A stretch of 64,000 nt of DNA from Sphagnum compactum (taxonomy: Eukaryota > Bryophyta > Sphagnopsida > Sphagnales). The position numbers were made by a program, and so were the translations under genes. The notes under the pieces were generated by a model. The model searched no databases. It saw nothing but the letters and a program-made list of their open reading frames with translations, and was not told the origin of the DNA. Positions 25,901 through 37,080 of the stretch are shown piece by piece; within the stretch, counting starts at the first letter, position 1; every line of letters begins with the position of its first letter. The stretch is taken from assembly GCA_965153455.1 (NCBI GenBank), contig OZ234496.1:5279207-5343206 (forward strand), given 5' to 3'.

Positions 25901-26854
25901 ACATCATGGACAACAATGCTGGAGTTCGAGCGTGTCTGGAGCGCTGTAACATTGTTCCCCATACTATTGTCAACACAAATAAAGTTATTCTGGAGGAGAA
26001 TTCATCTTCTATACTAGAAGTTAGCAATGAAAGCCAGGCAGCCATTGCAACATTCACAGTGCACTGTGAAGGAGAGCCAAGTGGTCAAGGTTGCCCTTGT
26101 GGGACTCACACCAGCTCTCCCAAGGGCCCATCCCACAGAGGTGGCTATGGCTTCCCCCGGTGGCTTCAGGTATGCCTCAAATTCCTGCATGTGGTCTTGA
26201 GCCCAGGTTTAGGGTTTAGGGATTCATAAGGTTTCCACAAAGGTTGGCAGGTCCTAGTGAGCATACAGGCTGCTGACTGTGACATAGGTTCCTGTAGTAC
26301 ACATTGCTTATTTATACTTCAAGCATTTGTTCATCCAATGGACACAGTAGTAGGGAGACAAGAATAAACCCTAAACCCTAGACCCTAAAACCCATTGATC
26401 TAAGCTTCCACAGTGTTTGATTCTTCTTGTTGGACTGTGATGTGTGTATAGGTGAGACCTGCAGCTGGTATGATTGGACCCCAGGAGAGTGTATCCATCA
26501 AGATACAGCATTCTGGCCTGGGCCCTTTCACCCAGTATACTAACTCAGAAGCTTCAATGGATGGGCAGCCAAGCTGGTGGAGAGATGACCAAAATGGCAA
26601 AGTAGTGGTCTTGGTTGTTACTGTGAGAGGGCCACTTACAGCAGCGTTTGAGCAGCATCGCCTCTGTATTTGCAAACTTCCTTTTTCTGGATCACAGGTA
26701 GGCCTGCATATACAAATCACTAAGCACTCCTGATCACAGGAAAGTCTATATATACTACAACTTTTTCTCTAAGTTGCAGGTTCACCAAATGGTTCTAAAC
26801 CACATTGAATATCCTGTGGGACCGATCGACCCGTTTTGCATTTTGGGACATTAA
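19947..26854 (+). CDS. WD40-repeat type II inositol polyphosphate 5-phosphatase, FRA3/5PTase12-14-like (14 exons, about 1357 aa)
   Basis: Exons: 19947-21402, 21520-21763, 22040-22460, 22575-22789, 23109-23271, 23525-23658, 23891-23975, 24204-24372, 24564-24664, 25026-25281, 25408-25537, 25791-26169, 26452-26697, 26780-26854. All joins are in phase, 1358 codons. Residues about 1-340 are acidic and Ser-rich, with low complexity. Residues about 360-770 hold WD40 blades ([41 protein letters not shown]). The catalytic domain starts at about 779 ([19 protein letters not shown]), with WFGDFNYRI near 1017-1025, PAYCDRVVF near 1092 and [10 protein letters not shown] near 1133. These are the DNase-I-like 5-phosphatase motifs, including the His1137 region. 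The enzyme removes the 5-phosphate from inositol phosphates or phosphoinositides; Arabidopsis FRA3 acts in secondary wall and actin organisation. The C-terminal part after about 1200 matches the ASH-like tail of the family. The short last exon ends CILGH. Start chosen as the first ATG of the long open exon. Confidence 0.95.
22855..23000. repeat. Telomere-motif-bearing duplicated segment in intron 4 of the 5-phosphatase gene
   Basis: Two diverged copies of a unit of about 75-90 bp. Each contains (TTTAGGG)2-3 followed by CAAATCTCCT and AGCCCATAAAATCAT. The telomere-type strand reads TTTAGGG on plus. Confidence 0.8.
24720..24885. repeat. Three tandem repeats of about 55 bp with AAACCCTAA telo-motifs in intron 9
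   Basis: Each unit has AAACCCTAAACC followed by AAATCTCTCTGAATTGTTAA (first copy CCCTCTG). The motif orientation is opposite to the repeat in intron 4. Further single or double telo-motifs occur near 26205 and 26365 in intron 12 and near 27155 in the 3' flank. Confidence 0.85.
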
Positions 26855-29800
26855 GGATGCAAGCAGCATTCTAAACAAAGGAAGTTTGTCTTGGACAAAT
26901 TTTTGCAGCCAGAAGGCCAAAGAAGCACAGAGTAATAGCTTGCGAAAATTCCTCCAGTGAAGGCAACCTGTATGAGCTTCCCTAGTCTCACCCCACCTTA
27001 ATCCTTCCTACTCCAATTTATGCAGTTTAAGAAATATACCCATAAACATCTGTAGCTCTCTAACAAACATAATGACTTTCTGTGCCAAGATGGTGAGCCC
27101 TAGTAGTGTTTGCAATGGCCCCCTCAACACACATTATGTTTGCTGGGGAGTTAGGGTTTAGGGTTTAGGGTTTGTGGAGTTCCATCACGGATCCATTGTA
27201 GTCATTGCTGCCCATCCAGAGTGCAATCTGCCTCACAGGCTCTACATGCTGATTCTAGAGTGATGTCATATTGGCATTCTGCAGTGGACCAAGATTTGGC
27301 AAATGTCTAGAACATCAACTCCTGTTGTGTGGCTAACATTACCTATGAATGAACTGTTACTGTTTTCCAAAGATACAAATAGACATTAGATCATCAAATT
27401 CATTTTTGATATCCTTGTGTTAACTAAGATTTTGCATGTCACCTGTATACCAGGATCGACGGACTCGGTGGTCACAAGAAAGGGGCCAGGGTCTGGGAGA
27501 AAAATCAAAGGGCATGTATACCTCCAAGAGGCAACCTCAAGCAACCGAGCAACTGCAATATAAGTCTGGTGCTAGATCAGGTTACAAATCCTCTTATGCT
27601 GCAGAAACACATGGATCTTTTGATTTGTTGTCACTTTGAAAAAGACGAATGTTGACTCAATCTTTCACCAGCATCTTTTTTTGTAAGAAGATGAGGATAG
27701 TAATATTCCCTTGAGCAAGATGGAAGAGCAAGACACCTCCTCAATGTCAAGGAATGAAGACTATTTTCCAGTCTTCTTGCTGCAAACCTGTGACATCAAA
27801 TTCAGGCCTGGAAATGTTCCGGTGAAGCAGTTAGTACATTCAACTTTTAAAAAGATGACAGGGATATCATCAGTAAGCAGTGGATCTTATAGAATTCTTT
27901 TACAAACTTTAACACCCATCTACTTCATCCCTCTTGCCAATTTAGAAATCTCTTGGGTGAGTTTACTTAGACTGTATTCATTTGGTTCTATGGTTTGGTC
28001 AGAATATTGTTCATGAAAGAAATTTGACTAGTTAGGACACAATAATATGGTGGCTGTTTTTCTGGATCATCAATGGCTTACATTCCACAAAGGTTGGTTG
28101 GAACTATTTATGGCTGTTTTATTGCAATGTGATTTCACGGAAACATGGATTTGCAAGAAAATTTCAACTGTGGAAACAAACCAAGTCAACTTGTCCTTGG
28201 TTTTCCTAACTGTGGTTGAAGTTTGCAGGGGTTTAGCTTTTTGGGTTCTTTCAACTCTATGAGGGACAGCTTTCTACTTGATGAAATGAGAGGTATGTTG
28301 TATAACCTGCAAATGTTTTTTAGTCCTCAGCAGTCATGTATTCATGTTGTTGAACATATCAAAATTGACCAACCCAAGGTCAGTGATGGCTGCTCGACAA
28401 CTGAACATCACAGAAAACCTATGTTCGCTTGAATCCAAGCATCTGCTCTGTCATATCCACTTCCTTGTTCGAATGGGTTATATTATATTTATCAAGCCTG
28501 CTTTAGTCTGCAATTCTTGGAGTGAGACTTCAGAAGAAGTTAGTCTTTGTATGAGATTGTACGTACAAGGAATTGGTATGCATGGAAAAGCAACTGTATC
28601 AAGGAAATTAGATGGATAGAGAGGCTAACACTGAGGGGACCCCTGCAACACTCCGTTGTAGAGTTGCCAGTTTGAAATTAGATAGATAAAGATGAGACGA
28701 CCTTGAATGGTTTTCTTTCTTGTCAAGTTGGAAGTTTTGAGCAAGCAAATGAACAGACATGAAACTTCTCATATGGTGGCAAATGTTGCTGTGCTAATTG
28801 CTAGAGATCTTTTTTTCTATGACTAAATCTTGTGCAGACTTGGACAATTGGACCAAGGTTTGGTTTGATTTGCATTGCTGAACACAAATCAGTTGACTGT
28901 GAGAGTGTGCTAGTTGAGTGCATTCTTCAGTTTCTCTAAAATGTCGAGACGTTAGTCCCACTATTTTAGTAGACTTTCCCCTATTCCGTTCCCCCCCCCC
29001 TCCCCCCGTCCCAGCTCCCAACACATCCAGATCTGGAGACACCCACTAAACTCACAAATGCGAATCACCTTACTTCTTCAAAAATTGGTTGTACAAGTGC
29101 AAAAATGTTTTGACTTATCTCCAATCACATTAACTCTTTACACTTGCAAATGTGTGGGTTTTTGCATAGTGGGTTGAGAAACAGTGAGGTGAACATAGAA
29201 ACCCTTAATGCCATCTTTAGACCAAATTAATTACAGTTGAATAGTGGGTGAGTGGAAGACACGAAAACAACACACATTAAATAACATCGTAAAGTGCATA
29301 CTATATGCACAAGCTATTGTGCTAATTCATTGGCAAGGACATTATTTACCAGAACAAAGATTGGGAGTTGAAAACCCCTTATTCTTTTGGTACCCTATAT
29401 GTACATCTAAGACTCAGCTTTGAACATAAACACACCTTGTAACCTATTGGGCTGAGTCTTTTACCATATCTAGTTTACCTTAGTTCTTTTTGGGTTTTCT
29501 TTTAGGAAGAAGTTCTTCATTTTGCAAATTGAGGTTGTTTTCTTCATTTGGTGATGGGCCTAAAGTCTTTGAGTCCAAATCCCCTCACCCAACCTTAACA
29601 TGAAGTTTTTTTTTCACGTCCATCCTAATAAATAACACCATTTGTGAACCAAAATAAAACTTTCATGTGTTTTATGGAGAGACGACATAGAAAAAGGAAA
29701 GGGATTATGCAATGTAATGGGTATTGTGTTCATTCTCCCAATAAAAATGAAGGTTTATAACAAATTGGGGTATTGCACTTTTCATTCTCATGATAGATCA

Positions 29801-31904
29801 CAATTTGCGAAAAATTGATGATATTGCACCTCCCATTCTCATCAACCATTGAAAGTGAAAGCATTATGTTCTCATTGTGAGCAACGGTTGTGATTTTTTA
29901 AATAACAAGTCTATTATTATGTAAGGTCATGATGGAGTATGCAAGATGAGTAACAGGTGGAACTCACTTGAAATAAGTTAGTAATGAAGCTCATAACGAT
30001 GCTAGGAGTTGCAAAATAACCATGACACAACCACTTGCACGTGAAAAAATGTAAACAATGGGAATGACATGGGGAGTGTTTGCAACAACACCTAGAGACC
30101 ACAATGTAAGGGACTTTCATTCCTACTTACTTAAATCTCTCTTATTTCCTACCTACATATAGACCTTTCTCTTCTCATGCCTACCATTTGCCTTTTTCGT
30201 TTTCTTTTTGTCTTCCTATCTTCATTGATCCGCCTCCATTTTCGTAGCCATCATCTTTAATTCTATGCAAGTAATGTACAAAAAAAGGAAATGGAATATG
30301 CATTTGCAAAGAGTATTGCGTTTGTTCTTTTGCAAATAATTAAGGTTTGTAACAAAATGAAGATATTGCATATCCCAAATGAGTTGCACCTCAATTATGA
30401 AGGAAAGGCAAGGTGTTTACATGCTAGGGTGGATCAATTTTGACAATTTTTTGAATTTTTACTAGTATTTTTTATAATATATATATTTAGTCCAAAAATG
30501 TAAAGTTGTGAAATTTTGTAAAATATTTATTTTTTTCAAAAAATAATGAATGGTGACCATGTAGTGTAACCTAAGTTACAATCATTGCAAAATTTTCTTG
30601 TTTTCACAAAATCATGACATAGAAAACTTTGCCATTTTTGTCGATTTCTGAATTTATTAAAAAATTCATAGTACGATTCTTGAAGAGAAAATGGTGTTAT
30701 TTCATTACAAACCATGATTATAGTGAGTCCATTTCTAATTTTTATAAGGATTATGACACTAGTTTGCATTTGAAAGTCCCTCATTTGATGTAAATATTTT
30801 GGTTTCACAATAAAATTATGTAAGAAGCATATGAATGAATCCATTTTCATAAAACTAAAAACCCATTTGAAATGAGTCACATTCCAATCCATGAAAGTGC
30901 AAAAAATCTAACATTGCAAAGTCCATTTATAAACATTCTAGCTTTCAAATATCGGGCAATCATGTATGAAGGTTGTTGCTAGAGGTTTTTGGTGCAAGCA
31001 AGAAAGTCTTGTGTGTGGAGGAGGTTTTCAAAGCAAGCGAGGTTTTTGCAATTTCCAACCAGCAAGGTGTAATGTGTGTATGTGTGTGTGTGCATGTACC
31101 TTGCTAGTTGGAAACAAGCAGTGGTAGCCAATTCTGGCATAGAAGAGAAGTTTTGAAACCCTGGTGAAATAGTAGCAGGTATGGACTTTTACAGCATTCG
31201 TAATGGTTTGTTTCCATATGGTCTTCACTGCCTCTTTTGTAGTCCCTTACTTACGAAGGCATAATTGATACGTCTTCTTGGATCTACCTGACCTAACCAA
31301 TGTTCAAAATCCACATGCCCATTATTATGCAAATGATGAAAACCATTATGTTATGCAATGTGCTTGGTACAGGCCATGGTGCCTGGTGAGGTGCCTGTTT
31401 TGCCTGAATTTCGGCAAGCCTAGCCATGGTGCCCATTTCACTGCGTGTTCAGAGATTTTTTTGGCTTGTCCTACTAGGCTTGCCTGAATTCCTCACATGC
31501 ACCCCTCACCGGGCACAATGACCTGTACCTGAAATGTTCAACAATACAAGAAGATTGGAGTTCAAGGGTACGATTTTTAGTTCATTCTTGAGAGTCAAGA
31601 TACAATCTGAGGCTGTTTTCTTTGGTTGTAGGTAAATTGTAGGTGAACGGGAGTTGTGCATTTTTAGTTCAGTACCAAAAGCTATTCTCTCATGTCTATT
31701 TCTGTTTGTTTATATATATATATATATGTATGTATGAAATTTTAGACACAGGTCTTAGAAACAGGCCTTTTGTTACCGACCCAAAGAGGCCTCAAATAAA
31801 TAAAATATATCATGGCACCCTCCTTCTTTCCACAAAGTAGTAGCAGCAAAAAAAAACTGTGGAGAATCATGGATCCCCCTCCCAACGCTTCAGTTGAGTC
31901 TGAT
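26855..31904. other. 3' flank of the 5-phosphatase gene and intergenic DNA
   Basis: The first part is probably 3' UTR. A 67-codon open frame at 27436-27639 (Arg/Gln/Ser-rich, after a CAG acceptor-like site) and one of 101 codons at 27711-28016 are unrecognised; the first could be an alternative last exon, the second is likely chance. A poly-C/pyrimidine tract lies at about 28990-29007. From 29.1 to 31 kb I see nothing beyond AT-rich DNA. A fold-back repeat is listed separately. Confidence 0.5.
31366..31529. repeat. Imperfect inverted repeat with arms of about 57 bp
   Basis: Arm 1 (31366-31423) starts GGTACAGGCCATGGTGCC and ends GGCAAGCCTAG. The reverse complement of arm 2 (31474-31529) starts GGTACAGGTCATTGTGCC and ends GGCAAGCCTAG. 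The loop is about 50 nt. The outer and inner ends pair well and the middle is diverged. This resembles a small fold-back element or a hairpin transcript in the 3' flank of the amino acid permease gene. Confidence 0.7.
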
Positions 31905-34900
31905 CTAGGATTTAAATGGAGTGTAATGTTTGAGATCGGTGAGAATTCCAGCAATAGATCCCACTGCTGCAGCTAATGATACAAAGAAGCAAATGACACT
32001 CAAGGTATGGAGTGCGAGCCATGTTGAGCTCCATGTGTGTATGCTCTGTTGCACTATGTACATTTGAATTGGGAAGTAGACTGTGAGGGGCCAAAATGAG
32101 AAAGCTCCAATTAGCCCTAGTACGTCGTTGAAGAAGGGAATCACAAGGGACACAACTGTAGAGAATGCTACAAATGCCGTGCGCCAGACAAGACGGAACA
32201 GGTTGATATGTAAAGGTGCCCCCCATGGGAGCTTCATCTCAAGGTCTTTGTGGATGAAGTCACTCTTGGGGAACTTGCGGGACATTGTGTGTTCGACGAA
32301 TGCAAACAGTGGTTGGGTGTAGACCTGTACAATACCCCCACATTGCTAAACTGAGTTGCAACTGTAGTGTTAGATGACAAATTATTTTGTTTTTGTGATA
32401 GAACTAAATTTGGAGTGTTGCATCAAAAGAAAAAGTCAACAAACTTGATGAGAAACATTGAGAGACAAAGTGCGTGTACCTGATAAGCTCCAACAAGATG
32501 GACAACAATGCAAGCGTTGGCAAAGTCAACAAGCCAATATGGATTGTAGAATCCAAAGCCTGTAAGGAGATTGCCAGGGGCCCCATCCCCAAAGGCAGCA
32601 TAGCCCACACAGCCCACAGACATGTAGAATATGGTGGTGGTGAGTATCCCAATAAGAGTTGCTCTCTTCATAGTTTTGTTCTCAGCGGGTGGAGCTTTCA
32701 ATGTGTCCTGCTCAACACTTGAAACAGATCTGTTGTTATCTTTTCACAATAGAAATGAAGACCTAAAAAGTGTATATCTATGTGGTCTGAGAGGACAAAT
32801 AAAGTGGTTTTAAGAGAATTCTGCACCACACCTGGATTTCAATAAGGATCATGGAGAATGAGTATGCAAATGCTATGTTGCCAAGTGCATTGCAAACATC
32901 CCAGATCTTTTGAGCTTTTGTTGCAAAGCCAATACTGGGGTCACCAATTTCTACCCCAGTCAAAGTGCCATGAGGATGATCTCCTTCTGCAACGTAAATT
33001 GTGTTAGTGTCCCACAACTGTATGTTCTAAATGCATGCCAGTAGTCTTGAATTCTCTATTTCTACAGGTGAAGAGATAGGCAGACACAAAGGCATCTCAA
33101 CGAAGACATTCAAACACAGCTGACAAACCACATCAAAGAAGAAACATGGGACACAAATGGATCCATATATATATGTAATTGTGGTGATGGGTGTGTCTCC
33201 ATACCTGAAGCTTTCCCTAAACCAAGGCCAAGGCCAATGGTTGAATATGAGAATGACATAATTGCAGCAACTATTGAGAGCCACCAGATTCGATCAAAGT
33301 CAGGGATCTGAGACAATATGACCTGTACTATGCCAAAGAAAACCATGTATATGATGTTGGATACATGACATGGTGCACTCTCTCCATCGGCATGAAAGCA
33401 GTCGGATCTCTTTATAGCTCTGTACACACAAGCAAAAAGTGGTGTGAATTTCTTGAGGAACAGTGGAATACATAAAATACAGCCCTGCAAGTCCATCTTC
33501 AGAAAAGAAAATATGCAGAGAAGGTGTTCCTGTTCCTATCAGTGCATATAACTTTGTCTTGTATCAATTTTTTTCTCTAGAGTGTACATAAAAGATATTT
33601 GACTGACATATTTTTAAAATCAGTACTACAATTTAAATCTTTGCTGATGACCCCCAACAACTGAGGGATAGTGGCAGTTTCAACTTCCTTGCAAAATGCA
33701 TCATGCCAGCCTATCTTAAAGACGAGTCCATATTCTTGCTCAGGAAAGTGCCGCAAAGAAATCAATGAAGGGTCTTCTTCAAATGATTACACAATAGTTT
33801 GGCATCTGTGATTTTCCTGGAATGTTGCCAGACATCACATGGACTGCTTGTGACTTTTGTAAAGAACTACATAGCCCTGTTGACAACTACTGCATGGTGA
33901 AGCCAACAAATCCTGAAATTACAAACAGAAAGACAAAATGAAAGAAGGGGCATTACACCATGCTTGTTGTAGCAGTGATGGTATATCCAATTGCAGTCCC
34001 CAACAGATTGGTGTACTGCACTAGCCCACAGATAACCACTTGCTTTGGTCCTGCACCAACACACAATAGAGAAACTCACAAAGTTCTTTACACATACACA
34101 AAGCAAATAAAGCAACTGGGAGCATACAACATAATCCTTGACATCTTCTTCTTTCAATCATGGGGCTTTCCAAGAACAAATGGAATAGTAAGATATCTTT
34201 CTGACTGCTTATTTCAAGGCTATAAACTTCTTGAGACCTCTTCTTAGCTGTGCAGTTCGATTCAACAATTTGCTGATCTGATTGCACATCATAGTTCTGG
34301 GGAAGATGCTCTTTGTTCTGAGCAGGACAGAGCTTCGACTAGCATCTTCTTCTTCTTCAAACCTAATTTATCTGTAGTGGTTGAATGAGAAGTGCTTGAT
34401 GTAATACTTACCCAAGTTTGCTTTCACAGCATCCATGTAGGTGTAATTTCTCTTGCCAGAGACAGGATCAGGGCTTCTGTAGCAATCTGTGAGCAGCAGG
34501 GCGGTGTAGTATGTGACCAGGGCAAAGAGGAGCAGCACAATGGGACCCACTACCCAGCCCATCTGTGCCACACTCCAGGCCAGAGACAACACCCCTGATC
34601 CTATCACTGCTGTTATCACATGTGCTGATGCTGTCCAGACGGTCCCTGCACAGCAGCGTCACACCAGGATATTAGACGACTCTCCTCATCAGAGACTCGT
34701 CTGCAGCTGCAGCTTCGTTCTCAGATTGTTTTCATCAAATTTTGATCCGAACTATCAGCAGCTGTTGTTCTGCTGCACTAGTCTTCTAGAAGGATTCAGT
34801 TCTTTCCCTTGTTTCTGATTGAGCATTTGTAGGGGAAGAAGAAAACTGCCATCACGAACTGTTTCTTGAAAACATAGTGAACGATATTGTTGCAAAGGTA

Positions 34901-35474
34901 ACGAAGAAAATTGAGCGTTCAGAAGAAACAAACTCTAGATCATCTTGCATTAGTCTTGTTCCTAAAAAAATATGACGACAAAATCATCTCAAAACCATGC
35001 ATGGTGGTGGAGACGATGATCAAGAAGCCGCAGAAACAACGGCTATCTATTGTTTCTTGTAAGATTGCTTATACAAAACTTAGAGCAAAAGAGAAACTAC
35101 ATAGTAGAGGACAAATCTCATTTTCTTGAAGCTGCAAAACAGAAGAAGATGAAAAAGAAGAAGTAGAAGCAGCAGCAGAATGAGGAAGCAGAACGAGAAA
35201 AGAATCAGCTGCTGCAACGATGAAGCATTTTTAGGGCCTCGTGACTCTTGTTTAGAGGAGATCTGAACAAAGAGCAACAGCATATGTGAACTTTGCCTCT
35301 GCGTCTGTTTTTGCCATCGTCGTCCAGCTTGAAGTAGGTAGGATGATTAATCGGAGTAGGGTCGTGATGATCTCCATTCATGTTTCTTTTGTTGTACTGC
35401 TGAGCGGCACCTGCACCTCCATTCTCTGCCCGGGCGAGGCTCTCATCTCCTTGACGTGCACTTTCAAGCTTCAT
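31905..35474 (-). CDS. Amino acid permease, AAP/AAAP family (7 exons, about 507 aa)
   Basis: Minus-strand exons in transcript order: 35474-35297, 34645-34412, 34050-33957, 33419-33205, 32986-32832, 32707-32480, 32324-31905. Joins keep phase and give 508 codons. The protein is a plasma-membrane H+/amino-acid symporter of the plant AAP type (Aa_trans fold). A hydrophilic N-terminus of about 55 residues ends LDDDGKNRRRGT. It is followed by VWTASAHVITAVIGSGVLSL (first membrane segment), NYTYMDAVKANLG, ICGLVQYTNLLGTAIGYTIT, KRSDCFH, the Gly-Leu-rich helix SYSTIGLGLGLGKAS, and the C-terminal DLKHYTPFKS. Length is close to the roughly 480 residues usual in the family. Intron 1 appears to use a GC donor (CAGAG|GCAAAG), since the nearby GT would break the frame. 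ATG 35474 begins MKLESARQ; an in-frame upstream stretch exists but is less family-like. Confidence 0.95.
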
Positions 35475-37080
35475 CCTCTCCTGCAAGTTGACACTCCTTC
35501 TGAAACTGCTTGATCGGTGGCCTTTGCACAATTTTCTGAGCAACACAAGCTGTTGTTCTATCAAGAAATTGCAGCAGACTTTCAGGGGCTTGTTCGATAT
35601 ATAATAAAGCGGCAAGAGTCTCTTCGCCAACTTCTCCGAAGCTTTGCACTAGCAGAACCAAAGACAGTGATTCTAATAGAGCTTACGTTCTCCTTAGACA
35701 GAGCACGGCCTGCCTTTCGGCCGGTAGCTGGCGAGGAATTCAGCAGTTTCAGAAGCAGAAAATAGTGATTACTGCGAGAACTCAGAGATGAACATTCGAC
35801 AATACTACGCCACAATTTCACAGGGTGAAGTCATGAAGCCTCCCAGTCGCCTCCACTCTGCATGCTACAGTACTCCTTCTGCATGCAATTCGACTCCACA
35901 GGGTTACAAGACCTTTTCCACAGACAGTGATACTCATGAAGATGCAACAACTCTTTTGGTTCAAAGAAAGCGTTACGCACGATATGCAGCAACTGATTGC
36001 CGCCGCACAAAAGAAGGAAATAACCGTCAAAAGCTCCGAAGTCCTCCTCCAGACAAATGCTTAACAGAAACGTCGCTCAGGTGCAGCAACCAACAAAGCC
36101 ATGAACGAGCATCTTCTTCAAGCAATATCAAGCAGCTTCGTCCACACACAGTGTTTTCTCCGAACACAACATGTATTGGACTATCACCTCCGGATTTTTC
36201 CTGACGCCGTCAAAGCCCCATCACGTATAATGTGCATATCTTTCTAAGCGAAAAAATCTGGAGAGTAATATATATGCACAAACAAATGTCATAATGAAGC
36301 ATAACATGCATGCATGCGATACACTAGAGAGTTCAGTGACAAACTAGGCTTCGAGGTCGTGAAATCTAAACTGAAGTCGAAAGTTTCAGAAAAGCACTGT
36401 GCAAGCAAACAAAAAGAAATCATAAACAAAAAAACATAGAAATTATCCCAGTAATGACACGAGTACAGAAGTAGCACCGCTAGCAAACTACGAGGAGATT
36501 TATATCATATGACCAACAGTTTAAAAGCGAGAGCATGTACATCAAAGAACTGGAGATTTCAAGACAGTTCAACAAGGGAATGAGAGAACATAGAATTGCA
36601 AGTGTAGTACTACTACTTAGTGTGTAGTAAATGTGCACCAGCAGATGATCAGTGCACTAAATGTCGCAAGCGTATGTACATTGAGAAACGGCTGTCAAAT
36701 GAGTTGTAGCTCGTACCTGTAGAGCTTTCTGACTGTCGCAAAGGGAATTTAGTTCTTGAGGAATATTAGTTCAGAAGAACCGAAGTCAGGACAAAATTAA
36801 GAAGAAGAAGAAGAAGAAGAAGTAGTAGTAGAGATATCCAAAAATGAATGGAAATTACAACTACTGCAATAATATCTTCCTCCACAGAGTTGAGAAAAAC
36901 AAGTTGTTGGATGCAATTGCCACAAGAAGAAACGCACGCAACCACCACCAGCGGAGAAGAAGCTCGGACGACACAACAAACAACGAGAGCGCCGTGCAAG
37001 GAATGAAAGGAGAGTGGTGGCGCCCATGGAGTCGTGTTTTTTTACTTTTTTACCACGCAGTAACTAGCTAAATTGCAGTA
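35475..37080 (-). promoter_or_regulatory. Probable 5' leader and promoter of the amino acid permease gene
   Basis: Balanced base composition and CpG content extend upstream of the ATG to about 37.05 kb, where AT-rich intergenic DNA starts. Plus-strand open frames here (for example 35788-36204) show no family resemblance and are probably chance frames antisense to the leader. An (AAG)n run lies at about 36800-36825. No clear TATA box could be assigned. Confidence 0.4.

Noticed and set aside
27711-28016. 101-codon plus-strand frame after the 5-phosphatase gene
   Set aside because: No splice context, no family resemblance; probably chance in 3' flanking DNA.
35788-36204. 138-codon plus-strand frame upstream of the permease
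   Set aside because: No domain or family resemblance, and it is antisense to the probable leader of the permease gene.
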